DNA of 30,730 nucleotides from Bacillota bacterium (GTDB taxonomy: Bacteria; Bacillota; Bacilli; Lactobacillales; Aerococcaceae), in contig JAEZWY010000028.1 in the NCBI GenBank assembly GCA_023442905.1, positions 1 to 30,730 on the forward strand, written 5' to 3'. Below, in pieces: positions 7,611 to 14,975 of this stretch; within the stretch, counting starts at the first letter, position 1; each line of letters begins with the position of its first letter. The notes under the pieces were generated by a model, which did not search any database, was not told the origin of the DNA, and worked only from the letters and a program-made list of their open reading frames with translations. Position numbers and translations under genes: made by a program.

Positions 7611-8471
7611 TTATATTTGTAAAGAAAAAATAGCCTGATAACTCTCTAATTCATCTCGATGCATTTTAGCAAATGGTGGGTCAAATAGTTCAAAGACTTG
7701 GATAGCTTTATGACACTTACTTAATCCTTCATCCGACTGTCCTTCAACAATTTGGATAATCCCATCTAAAAATAAAAGTCGATTTTTGAAATAATAAGCA
7801 TTTGTGCTAAGTTCAGGTTGGACTTCAGCTACGATATCTTTCACTTCTTCAGTACGCCCCGACCGTAAACGGTCAAAGCACACATTGATTAGAATGCTGA
7901 GCAAGTGACTTTTGATAGCATCTGTCTCTTGTAGAGTAGGCAGTTTTTTAACCATTTCATAGACTAATAAGTCTTGCAAGGACATTGTTAGTCCTCTAAG
8001 GGAATTCCCTAATAAAATCACTTCATAAGTCGTCCAGATTGAACAATTCAAAATGTAATCGCTAATGGCCACCTTGTCTGCTTCAGCAATCTCAACCTCA
8101 GTTAAATCATTTAGTAAAAGTTTCGTCATAATGGCATTGTATCTAAACAAGACTTGGTTGGTTTCAAGGTACAATTTTTCATGGGTTTGTATAATCATTT
8201 TCAAAGCATCAATATCACCTTGTTAAAAGGCACTAACAATTACTTCAATATATAATTTATATGGACTATCGAATTTTTCAATAGTAGCAATAAATTCTGA
8301 AAAGGATATACCCAGATTATGAACTAAGTTCACCAAATGATGAATTGTGATGCTAGATTCACCGCGTTCGAACTTTGAGAGTTGGGAATAAGAAATCTCC
8401 CCAGTGGTTGCATCCTTTAAGGTTAACCCTCGCTCCGTTCTTAAATCTCTATATATTGTGCCAATGTTCAC
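7611..8471 (-). pseudogene. rgg: Rgg/MutR-family transcriptional regulator interrupted by one in-frame TAA
   Basis: Rgg proteins are cytoplasmic receptors of imported short peptides. Codons 1-82 (8471-8226) encode an XRE-type helix-turn-helix with ISYSQLSKFERGES; then comes TAA (8225-8223). The same frame continues with no missing bases for 203 codons through the Rgg-type all-helical peptide-binding domain (ISDYILNCSIWTTYE and following). Without the stop the protein would be 285 residues, the usual Rgg length, and the text across the break (VSAF-stop-QGDIDAL) fits the family. A single base change from CAA, AAA or GAA would explain it. The start is GTG with AAAGGAG (8485-8479) seven bases away. 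A TTG at 8204 with AAGGTGA before it could allow re-initiation of the C-terminal part, but this is speculative. A divergent SHP-like peptide gene lies 83 bases from its start. Confidence 0.85.
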
Positions 8472-8483
8472 GCTGTTGCTCCT

Positions 8484-8521
8484 TTGTAATATATGACAAT
8501 AAATAAAATTTCCCCTATAAT
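8484..8521 (+). promoter_or_regulatory. Promoter of the short peptide gene with a palindromic candidate Rgg operator
   Basis: ATGACA (8493-8498), 17 bases, then a perfect TATAAT (8516-8521) make a strong plus-strand promoter; a second extended -10 (TGCTATATT) lies at 8524-8532. The -35 is inside a 16-bp near-perfect palindrome, TTGTAATATATGACAA (8484-8499; 7 of 8 pairs), which also abuts the rgg ribosome binding site. A regulator bound there could control both directions. That the regulator is Rgg is inferred. Confidence 0.6.
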
Positions 8522-8554
8522 TCTGCTATATTCTAACAAAAAGGAGACGAAATC

Positions 8555-8620
8555 ATGAAACAAAAGATCTTATCTTTACTAACAACTATCTCTATCTTTG
8601 GTATTATCGGTGTCTTATAA
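8555..8620 (+). CDS. shp: SHP-like short hydrophobic peptide (candidate quorum-sensing pheromone)
   Basis: A 21-residue gene beginning MKQKILSL and ending SIFGIIGVL, then TAA. A basic start and a wholly hydrophobic remainder are the hallmarks of SHP pheromone precursors, which are exported, trimmed to their C-terminal 7-10 residues, re-imported by an oligopeptide permease and bound by Rgg. Support: a strong ribosome binding site (AAGGAG, 8541-8546, 8 bases before ATG), a near-consensus promoter, and divergent placement next to an Rgg gene, the standard arrangement in streptococci. It lacks the acidic residue (D or E) that often marks the start of mature streptococcal SHPs, so it would be a divergent type. 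The gene ends 10 bases before the opposing 3' end of holB, so its transcript would run antisense to holB. It is not annotated by length-limited gene finders. The function is inferred from context. Confidence 0.65.
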   Translation: MKQKILSLLTTISIFGIIGVL

Positions 8621-8627
8621 AGATTTA

Positions 8628-8649
8628 AGCCTATTTCTTCCAATAGGCT
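8628..8649. other. Hairpin spanning the holB stop codon and the end of shp
   Basis: AGCCTATT (8628-8635) and AATAGGCT (8642-8649) form a perfect 8-bp stem with a 6-base loop. It contains the holB stop (8633-8631) and starts 8 bases after the shp stop. Neither strand has a strong T-run after it (the minus strand has a weak TTAAATCTTT). It could be a weak terminator for the holB operon or protect the shp transcript's 3' end. Confidence 0.5.
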
Positions 8650-9644
8650 AGCACCATATATTCCATAGCGGATTGTACACTCACATTTGATTGAATCATC
8701 CGTTGTGCTTGCCCTACTAAATGTAGGGCTTTTGTTGCTTCTTCGACCGTAATCTTAGCCAGCATTCCTTGATATTTCCCAAAATCATTAGGAAATACCA
8801 TCTGATCTTGGTTGTTTTGTCCTTGATCTGCATGCAGCAATAAATAAAGTAAATCATGAAAATGAAAAGCTACAAGATTAAGCGCTTGAATCATATCCGC
8901 TCTACCTTTAGGACCCTTCATCCAGTCTGAGGCCACCATGGTTAGACCGCGAGGGTCCTTCTTCACGATTAAATCTACCCATTGCATAGCCCAAGTCAAC
9001 CGCTGTTGGAAGTCTTCATCCTCAGCTAAGGCAATCGCTTCATCAATATCATTAGTTAAAGCTGTTAAAGTTGTCGCCATACTTGGTTTAATCCCCGCTT
9101 CTTCAAACAAGGCTTGTAAATCTACTTGGTTCAGTTGGGGAAAATGGATCATCTGGCAACGGGAGACAATGGTTGATAAGATAGCATCTCGATTATTGGT
9201 TAAGAGAAAGATAAAGACATTTTCATGTGGTTCCTCAATAAATTTTAATAGCGAATTAGCTGCATTAACAGTCATTTTCTCTGCTTCATGAATGATAAAA
9301 ATCTGGTTGTCCCCTTCAAGTGAAGACATAGATAACCGTTCTTTTAAATCTCTGGTCTGGTCAATTTTGATGGTATTTCCGTCTGGCTCAATATGGAAAA
9401 CATCCGGATAATCAGCAGACAGAATCCGGCGACAAAGGTTACAAGTACCACAAGGAGTTCCTTGGTCATCAGGATTTAAGCAATTCAAATAAGCTGCTAA
9501 ATAAAGCGCCATATCTTCTTGACCAGCGCCGACCATCCCTTCAAAAATATAGGCATGGCCAAGGCGGTTATTGACTAGTACCCTGTCCATCATAGCGGTT
9601 AAATCAGCTTGTTTTTTAGCGATATCAAAATGTTCATGTGCCAT
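8631..9644 (-). CDS. holB: DNA polymerase III delta' subunit
   Basis: The clamp-loader subunit delta' joins DnaX and HolA to load the DnaN sliding clamp. The 337-residue protein has the AAA+ core with a degenerate P-loop, GMVGAGQED near 36-44, where the ATP-binding lysine is replaced by Q, as is usual in delta', a four-cysteine zinc site (C55, C65, C68, C71) and NSLLKFIEEP with SRC (arginine-finger region). The start is the ATG at 9644, preceded by AGGAAGGAG; an in-frame TTG at 9686 lies upstream of this site and is unlikely. It follows tmk by 45 bases. The usual next genes (ricT, yabA) are not adjacent; rgg/shp lie there instead. Confidence 0.93.
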   Translation of the reverse strand: MAHEHFDIAKKQADLTAMMDRVLVNNRLGHAYIFEGMVGAGQEDMALYLAAYLNCLNPDDQGTPCGTCNLCRRILSADYPDVFHIEPDGNTIKIDQTRDLKERLSMSSLEGDNQIFIIHEAEKMTVNAANSLLKFIEEPHENVFIFLLTNNRDAILSTIVSRCQMIHFPQLNQVDLQALFEEAGIKPSMATTLTALTNDIDEAIALAEDEDFQQRLTWAMQWVDLIVKKDPRGLTMVASDWMKGPKGRADMIQALNLVAFHFHDLLYLLLHADQGQNNQDQMVFPNDFGKYQGMLAKITVEEATKALHLVGQAQRMIQSNVSVQSAMEYMVLAYWKK

Positions 9645-9689
9645 AGATGGACTCCTTCCTGTTGCTTTAACACGATATTTTAACAATCA

Positions 9690-10349
9690 TTAACGAAATA
9701 ATTGTGGAAAATGCTTTTTTAGAATAGCTAAAGCTTGTATTTGCATGCTTTCTGGATCTTGGCGAGCATCAATTACCTGAATACGGTCTGGGAAACGGTC
9801 TTTCAAGACAGCATACCCTTTATGAACACGTTGGTGGAAGTCAATGGCTTCAACATCCAAACGGTTCTGTTCCGATTGACTACGGTTAGCTTGAATGCGG
9901 CGAATCCCTTCTTCAGCGGTAATATCTAAATATAAAGTAAGATCTGGTTGGCGACCATCAGTTGCGAATTGATTGATGGCAATAATCCCCTCTTCACCAA
10001 TTTCACGACCATAACCTTGATAGGCAATCGAAGAATCTACAAAACGGTCACATAAAACCATTTGTCCAGCTTCTAGCGCCGGAATCACCGTATGAATCAA
10101 ATGTTGTCGACGACTCGCTGCATATAATAGTGCCTCAGCTCGGGCATCTAGGGCTACATTCTCTGGACTCAAAATGACTTCTCTGATTTGCTCAGCAATC
10201 GGGTCGCCCCCTGGCTCGCGCGTCAGCTTTAAAGGCACAGCCAGCTTATCTTCAAGTTTCGCTGTCAGTCCCTGAATTAAGGTTGTTTTCCCAGCGCCAT
10301 CCGGTCCTTCAACTGTGATAAATTTCCCAGCAAATGTTTGTGTATCCAT
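9690..10349 (-). CDS. tmk: thymidylate kinase
   Basis: Phosphorylates dTMP to dTDP with ATP, a required step of dTTP synthesis. The 219-residue protein has the P-loop GPDGAGKT at 15-22, the dTMP-binding TREPGG near 43-48 and the DRF motif at 101-103 (DRFVDSSIAYQG), and matches the family length of about 210. It starts at ATG, 30 bases after recR ends, so it is probably co-transcribed with recR and holB. The small PII-like gene (darA/yaaQ) found between tmk and holB in Bacillus is absent. Confidence 0.95.
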   Translation of the reverse strand: MDTQTFAGKFITVEGPDGAGKTTLIQGLTAKLEDKLAVPLKLTREPGGDPIAEQIREVILSPENVALDARAEALLYAASRRQHLIHTVIPALEAGQMVLCDRFVDSSIAYQGYGREIGEEGIIAINQFATDGRQPDLTLYLDITAEEGIRRIQANRSQSEQNRLDVEAIDFHQRVHKGYAVLKDRFPDRIQVIDARQDPESMQIQALAILKKHFPQLFR

Positions 10350-10379
10350 GAGGTCTCCTTCAAATCTATTGTCTATCAG

Positions 10380-10979
10380 TTAATCGATGTCACGACGGCC
10401 TTCAAGGGCACGTAATAGGGTCATCTCGTCCGCATATTCAATATCACTACCAACGGATAATCCGTAAGCAATCCGCGATACTTGAATGCCTGCAGGTTTA
10501 ATTAACCTAGAGAGGTAGGTAGCAGTTGCTTCCCCTTCAGCGGTTGCGTTAGTAGCGACAATAACTTCCTTTACCTGGTCATCTTGCAAGCGGGTCAGTA
10601 AGGGTTGAATGTTCAAATCTTCTGGCCCAGTCCCTTCCATAGGCGATAGGACACCATGTAAAACATGATATAAACCATGATATTCCCGCATCCGTTCCAT
10701 AGATACTACATCACGTACCTGCTCTACCACTAAAATGCGTGAACGGTCTCGATTTTCATCTGCACAAATTTCGCATGGGTCAGACTGGGTAATATTACCG
10801 CAAATTGAGCAATAACGTAGCTCACGTTTCGCATCTACTAAGGACGAAGCAAATTGCAGCACATCCGCCTCAGGCATGTCCAAGACAAAAAAAGCCAACC
10901 TTGACGCTGTCTTTGCGCCAATCCCTGGCAATTTACTAAAAGAATCGATTAACTTGGCAATTGGTTCTGGATATTGCAT
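10380..10979 (-). CDS. recR: recombination mediator protein RecR
   Basis: RecR acts with RecO (and RecF) to load RecA on single-stranded DNA gaps. At 199 residues it has the standard length and parts: an N-terminal helix-hairpin-helix (LPGIGAKTASRLAF), a four-cysteine zinc finger (C57, C60, C69, C72) and a Toprim domain (ILVVEQVRDV, ATNATAEGEATA). It lies between ebfC and tmk as in most Firmicutes, but a 215-base gap with a terminator hairpin separates it from ebfC, so it probably has its own promoter as well. Confidence 0.96.
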   Translation of the reverse strand: MQYPEPIAKLIDSFSKLPGIGAKTASRLAFFVLDMPEADVLQFASSLVDAKRELRYCSICGNITQSDPCEICADENRDRSRILVVEQVRDVVSMERMREYHGLYHVLHGVLSPMEGTGPEDLNIQPLLTRLQDDQVKEVIVATNATAEGEATATYLSRLIKPAGIQVSRIAYGLSVGSDIEYADEMTLLRALEGRRDID

Positions 10980-11119
10980 TCTCTACACCCCTGCATCTAA
11001 CTTTCCTTACATTTTAAACCTTTTTGATAAAAAGGGTAACACTCTGACAAAATGAGACACCAATACTAGGCAGCTGTGCTCATAACCTAACTGTTCCTGT
11101 TTGTAATACCATATCTTAT

Positions 11120-11157
11120 CAAAAATACCATGGATAGTCCTCCTACCCATGGTAAAA
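11120..11157 (-). terminator. Terminator between ebfC and recR
   Basis: On the minus strand ACCATGGGTAG (11153-11143) pairs with CTATCCATGGT (11137-11127), 11 bp with one G-U and a 5-base GAGGA loop, followed by ATTTTTG. It would end or attenuate dnaX-ebfC transcripts before recR. I do not see a convincing recR promoter; TTGTCA (11050-11045) is only a possible -35. Confidence 0.75.
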
Positions 11158-11194
11158 AATGGCTGTTCATAATCAACCATAAACTTTGTTTTGA

Positions 11195-11509
11195 CTATAG
11201 TCCTGGGATACCTTTTGTATATTTACCCATAACGTTTGCAGTTTCAGTGTCTACTTTTTCAAGACCATTATTGACTGCTTCAATCAACAAATCTTGTAAC
11301 ATGTCAATATCTTCAGGATCTACTGCATCCGGTTTGATATTGATTGCTTTCACACGACGGTCACCTGTTACAGTAACGTTTACCATACCTGAAGGTTCAG
11401 TTCCTTGAAACTCTTTTGTTTCAATATTCTTTTGTTCTGATTCCATCTCTTGTTGCATCTTTTGCATTTTACGCATCATTTGTTGCATATTTGCCATTCC
11501 GCCTGCCAT
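11195..11509 (-). CDS. ebfC: YbaB/EbfC family nucleoid-associated protein
   Basis: A small DNA-binding protein that forms a dimeric tweezer-shaped fold and helps to organise the nucleoid. The 104-residue protein begins with the typical methionine- and glutamine-rich helix (MANMQQMMRKMQKMQQEM) and continues with the conserved core (VTVTGDRRVKAINI, DLLIEAVNNGLEK). The ribosome binding site AAGGAGACG precedes the ATG. It sits 83 bases after dnaX, its near-universal neighbour. Confidence 0.95.
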   Translation of the reverse strand: MAGGMANMQQMMRKMQKMQQEMESEQKNIETKEFQGTEPSGMVNVTVTGDRRVKAINIKPDAVDPEDIDMLQDLLIEAVNNGLEKVDTETANVMGKYTKGIPGL

Positions 11510-11592
11510 TTTATCGTCTCCTTTTATCTTTTCATAATTGTTTACTTTAATTACTTACTGTAAATGTTTACTTTTCATCATACTGATATGAC

Positions 11593-13440
11593 TTAATCAT
11601 CTATTATTGTAACATTATCCTTACCAAATAGTGAAGTTGCATGATCTACCTGTTCTTGACGTGAACGAGATTCTTCTTCGTTTAGGCCGTTCTCATCTAG
11701 ACCATCATCCACCACTTCATCCTCTTGGGTAAAGGCTTCCGCGTCCGTTGCTGATCCTTTCGTAGCAATCGCATCACTACCCACTAGATCGCCTAATTCG
11801 CCATTTTTCATAGCCTGAACATAACTTTGTCGAGCAGATTGCCATTGGTCACTCGTTAAATAGTACATCTTGGTTGGATGACCTAATTGATTAGATAGAA
11901 TCCGTTCAATTTCTTGTCGCGTTTCTGTATCATCATCCACTTTTTTACATAGAATTTCATAATCAAAACGGACTACAAATGCGTTTGGTGACGCTGCTGC
12001 TGGGAAGGTTGCCTTTAATAAGGCTGCTTGCATACTTGGTAGACTCTCAATTAGACCTTCCCATAAATTAGCAATATCATTTAAATCTTTCTTAGTTGCT
12101 TGATTCAATACTTGGAAGACCTTCGTAAGGTTTGGTGTAAAGGCTGTAGCATTTCCTGACCGTTTAGCTGGTTTACTAGGCACAGGTTTTGTTGGTTGCG
12201 TATCACCATTTTCTACCTGTGCAGTTAAATTCGCCACTTGCTCTTGCAGTTCAGCCAGCGCTTGACTCACTTGCGTTGGTAAGACATGGTCTCCTTCTTG
12301 ACCTACAGGAGCTTGTTGCATATGCCCTTGACTTGTATTCGTTTGGCCACCAATTTGACTCGCTACTTGGACTGTTGCCACCTCTAAATAAATCGTTGGC
12401 TGTAATGAAAAACGAATCTCTGCCTGCGTTTCTCGAAAGACTTTCATCATCTTATACAAAACATTGACATCAATCGTTTTAGCCAGACTATAGAAGGCTT
12501 CATCATAACGTTGCGTCAAGTCTTCAATCGCTGAGGTATCTGCCTTGGTTTCTTTGGCGATCATTAAATCACGAACGAATACCAACTGTTCTTCTACAAA
12601 TCGAGCAGCATCTTGACCACCCGCCAATAAAGCATGTAAGTGATCTAATGCTGCAGTTACCTGTCCCTTCGCTAACGCATCTGTGTATTGGACCAACTGT
12701 TCCTCTGACAAAGCGCCAGTAACTAATCGACTTGTTTCTAGTGACAAAGTACCGTCAGAAAAAGAAATTACCTGGTCTAACAAGGATAAGGCATCCCGCA
12801 TCCCACCGTTTGCCGCCCGAGCAATTACAGTAAGGGCGCCATTCTCATATTCAATACCATCCTGGTCCAAGATAAATGCCATCCGGTCTTCAATCGCCTG
12901 ACGTGAAATACGTTTAAAATCAAAACGTTGGGTTCTTGAAATAATCGTTGCAGGTATCTTATGCGGCTCAGTCGTTGCTAAAATAAAAATGACATTAGCT
13001 GGCGGTTCCTCTAAGGTTTTTAATAAAGCATTGAAAGCACCCGTTGAAAGCATGTGGACCTCATCAATGATATACACCTTATATTGTGCTTCCGTTGGTG
13101 CATAGCGAACCTTATCACGGATATCACGAATCTCTTCAACACCATTATTTGAAGCCGCATCAATTTCAATCACGTCAGGTAGCGTACCATCAGTAATTGC
13201 TCGGCAAATTTCACATTCGTTACATGGTTCCCCATCCACTTGATTTGGACAGTTAATGGCTTTGGAAAGAATCTTGGCCGCACTTGTCTTACCAGTCCCT
13301 CTTGGTCCTGTAAACAAATAAGCATGACTCGTTTTGCCAGTTCTAATGGCATTTTGCAGCGTACGCGCAACAGCCTCTTGGCCAACAATATCTCCAAATG
13401 TCTGTGGCCGCCAAACGCGGTATAATGCTTGGTAACTCAT
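11593..13440 (-). CDS. dnaX: DNA polymerase III subunits gamma/tau
   Basis: The clamp-loader ATPase that also holds the replicative polymerase cores together. The 615-residue protein starts MSYQALYRVWRPQTF, typical of DnaX, at the ATG preceded by GGAGG (13450-13446); the longer frame from 13482 is not needed. The AAA+ domain has Walker A GPRGTGKT (45-52), a zinc site (C64, C73, C76, C79), DEVH and the SRTQRFDF sensor region. Residues about 370-450 are a low-complexity Q/P/T linker, followed by the tau C-terminal domain that binds PolC or DnaE. The very C-terminus is acidic. I see no frameshift site in the right phase to make a short gamma form. Confidence 0.96.
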   Translation of the reverse strand: MSYQALYRVWRPQTFGDIVGQEAVARTLQNAIRTGKTSHAYLFTGPRGTGKTSAAKILSKAINCPNQVDGEPCNECEICRAITDGTLPDVIEIDAASNNGVEEIRDIRDKVRYAPTEAQYKVYIIDEVHMLSTGAFNALLKTLEEPPANVIFILATTEPHKIPATIISRTQRFDFKRISRQAIEDRMAFILDQDGIEYENGALTVIARAANGGMRDALSLLDQVISFSDGTLSLETSRLVTGALSEEQLVQYTDALAKGQVTAALDHLHALLAGGQDAARFVEEQLVFVRDLMIAKETKADTSAIEDLTQRYDEAFYSLAKTIDVNVLYKMMKVFRETQAEIRFSLQPTIYLEVATVQVASQIGGQTNTSQGHMQQAPVGQEGDHVLPTQVSQALAELQEQVANLTAQVENGDTQPTKPVPSKPAKRSGNATAFTPNLTKVFQVLNQATKKDLNDIANLWEGLIESLPSMQAALLKATFPAAASPNAFVVRFDYEILCKKVDDDTETRQEIERILSNQLGHPTKMYYLTSDQWQSARQSYVQAMKNGELGDLVGSDAIATKGSATDAEAFTQEDEVVDDGLDENGLNEEESRSRQEQVDHATSLFGKDNVTIIDD

Positions 13441-13480
13441 CGCTGCCTCCTTAAACTTGCTACATTTAATCATCTCGAAC

Positions 13481-13508
13481 ATTATAACATGAAACTATAG
13501 TAAGGCAA
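13481..13508 (-). promoter_or_regulatory. dnaX promoter
   Basis: On the minus strand TTGCCT (13508-13503), a 16-base spacer and TATAAT (13486-13481) with an upstream TG (TGTTATAAT, an extended -10) lie about 45 bases before the dnaX ATG. Confidence 0.65.
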
Positions 13509-13607
13509 TTAATGCAGGGTTATCTTAATCTTAAAAATAGTCTATAAAAACTTATCAGAAAATTGAAAATACCGCCATTTTCCCCTTACTATTCCCTGTA
13601 GATACTG

Positions 13608-13613
13608 TATAAT
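13608..13613 (+). promoter_or_regulatory. metK promoter -10
   Basis: A perfect TATAAT. Transcription from about 13620 would begin right at the riboswitch. The -35 (TTACTA, 13586-13591, 16-base spacer) is poor. Confidence 0.55.
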
Positions 13614-13620
13614 GGGGGAC

Positions 13621-13697
13621 GTTACAATAAATTCTTCCCGATAGGGTTTGCTTAGGCAAAAATTCCTTGTAACCATAAAATTTATATTTTGGGGGAA
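13621..13697 (+). promoter_or_regulatory. SMK box (SAM-III) translational riboswitch of metK
   Basis: This leader senses S-adenosylmethionine and hides the metK ribosome binding site when SAM is plentiful. Seen here: TTCCCGATAGG (13635-13645), a small stem TTTGC-TTAG-GCAAA (13647-13660), CCTTGTAACC (13665-13674), and GGGGGAA (13691-13697), which is the Shine-Dalgarno and pairs with TTCCC (13635-13639). GTTACAA (13621-13627) is complementary to TTGTAAC (13667-13673), giving the alternative, SAM-free fold. These blocks match the SMK box of Enterococcus and Streptococcus metK as I recall it. The linker before the GGGGG is a long A/T stretch. Confidence 0.88.
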
Positions 13698-13702
13698 ACA
13701 AC

Positions 13703-14878
13703 ATGAATAAACGACTATTTACTTCTGAATCAGTCACAGAAGGACATCCAGATAAGGTTGCTGACCAAATTTCTGATGCAATTCTTGACGCGATTCTTGC
13801 ACAAGACCCACAAGCTCGTGTTGCTTGCGAAACTGCCGTTAATACAGGATTAGTCCTTGTTTTCGGTGAGGTGACAACTAGCGCATATGTGGATATCCAA
13901 AAGATTGTTCGCGATACCGTTCGTGAAATTGGTTATCGTGATGGCAAATTTGGTTTTGACGCTGACTCCATCGCCGTATTGGTTTCACTAGATGAACAAT
14001 CACCTGACATCGCACTAGGTGTAGATGATGCCATTGAAACCCGGGAAAAAGGTGAAACTGACAACAAGCTGATTGGTGCCGGTGACCAAGGGATTATGTT
14101 TGGTTACGCGACGGACGAAACACCAGAATTAATGCCAATGCCAATTGCCTTAAGCCACCGCCTATCTCGCCGACTAGCTGAAGTCCGCAAAAGTGGTGAA
14201 TTAAACTACCTAGGTCCAGATGGTAAGACACAAGTAACCATCGAATACGATGACAATAATCAACCACAACGCATCGATACCATCGTTATTTCTACACAAC
14301 ATACTGAAGGTATCGAATTAGATCAAATCCGCCAAGACGTGATTAAACACGTTGTTGAACCTACGATGCCTGACAACTGGTTGGATGAAAACACCCGTTA
14401 CTTCATCAACCCAACTGGTAAGTTTGTATCCGGTGGTCCAGAAGCCGATTCAGGGTTAACTGGTCGTAAAATTATCGTTGATACTTACGGTGGCTCTGCT
14501 CACCATGGTGGAGGTGCCTTCTCAGGTAAAGACGCTACTAAAGTTGACCGTTCTGCGTCATACGCTGCCCGTTATATTGCCAAAAACTTGGTAGCTGCTG
14601 GTCTAGCCCGCAAGGTTGAAATCCAATTAGCATACGCAATTGGGGTTGCAGAACCTGTATCTATTGCGATCGACACATTCGGTACAAGTGACTTATCTGA
14701 AAATGAATTAGTCGGCCTTGTGCGCGACAACTTTGACTTAACACCAAATGGTATTATCGATATGTTATCACTACGTCAACCAATCTTCAGTAAGACTGCA
14801 GCATACGGCCATTTTGGTCGAGATGACCAAAACTTTGCTTGGGAAAAAACAGATAAAGTAGACAGCTTGAAGAAATAA
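13703..14878 (+). CDS. metK: S-adenosylmethionine synthetase
   Basis: Makes SAM from methionine and ATP. The 391-residue protein is of standard length, with the N-terminal FTSESVTEGHPDK, the signature GAGDQGIMFGYA and the phosphate-binding GGGAFSGKDATKVDRS. The ribosome binding site GGGGG (13691-13695) is part of the SMK box, so expression is tied to SAM level by translation control. It is followed by a strong terminator and is not in an operon. Confidence 0.97.
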   Translation: MNKRLFTSESVTEGHPDKVADQISDAILDAILAQDPQARVACETAVNTGLVLVFGEVTTSAYVDIQKIVRDTVREIGYRDGKFGFDADSIAVLVSLDEQSPDIALGVDDAIETREKGETDNKLIGAGDQGIMFGYATDETPELMPMPIALSHRLSRRLAEVRKSGELNYLGPDGKTQVTIEYDDNNQPQRIDTIVISTQHTEGIELDQIRQDVIKHVVEPTMPDNWLDENTRYFINPTGKFVSGGPEADSGLTGRKIIVDTYGGSAHHGGGAFSGKDATKVDRSASYAARYIAKNLVAAGLARKVEIQLAYAIGVAEPVSIAIDTFGTSDLSENELVGLVRDNFDLTPNGIIDMLSLRQPIFSKTAAYGHFGRDDQNFAWEKTDKVDSLKK

Positions 14879-14890
14879 AGTTACACAAAT

Positions 14891-14936
14891 AGCCCCCAGT
14901 AAACTGGTTATCTACCGTTTTACTGGGGGCCTTTTT
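14891..14936 (+). terminator. Rho-independent terminator after metK
   Basis: AGCCCCCAGTAAA (14891-14903) pairs with TTTACTGGGGGC (14919-14930) with a further short inner helix; TTTTT follows. The opposite strand has only a weak T-rich tail, so service to the convergent ATPase gene is possible but not certain. Confidence 0.92.
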
Positions 14937-14975
14937 ATATAATGCCTTACTTTAAAATGTCACAATGAAAGACTA

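Noticed and set aside
8204..8471. The Rgg gene as two separate intact genes
   Set aside because: Both parts are in one frame with conserved residues between them and no good start or ribosome binding site for the second; one gene with a nonsense codon is simpler.
11940..11946. A6G run in dnaX that could be a slippery site for a short gamma product
   Set aside because: Codon phase is AAA-AAA-G, not the X-XXY-YYZ phase needed for -1 slippage, and it lies near codon 500, too late for a gamma-type product.
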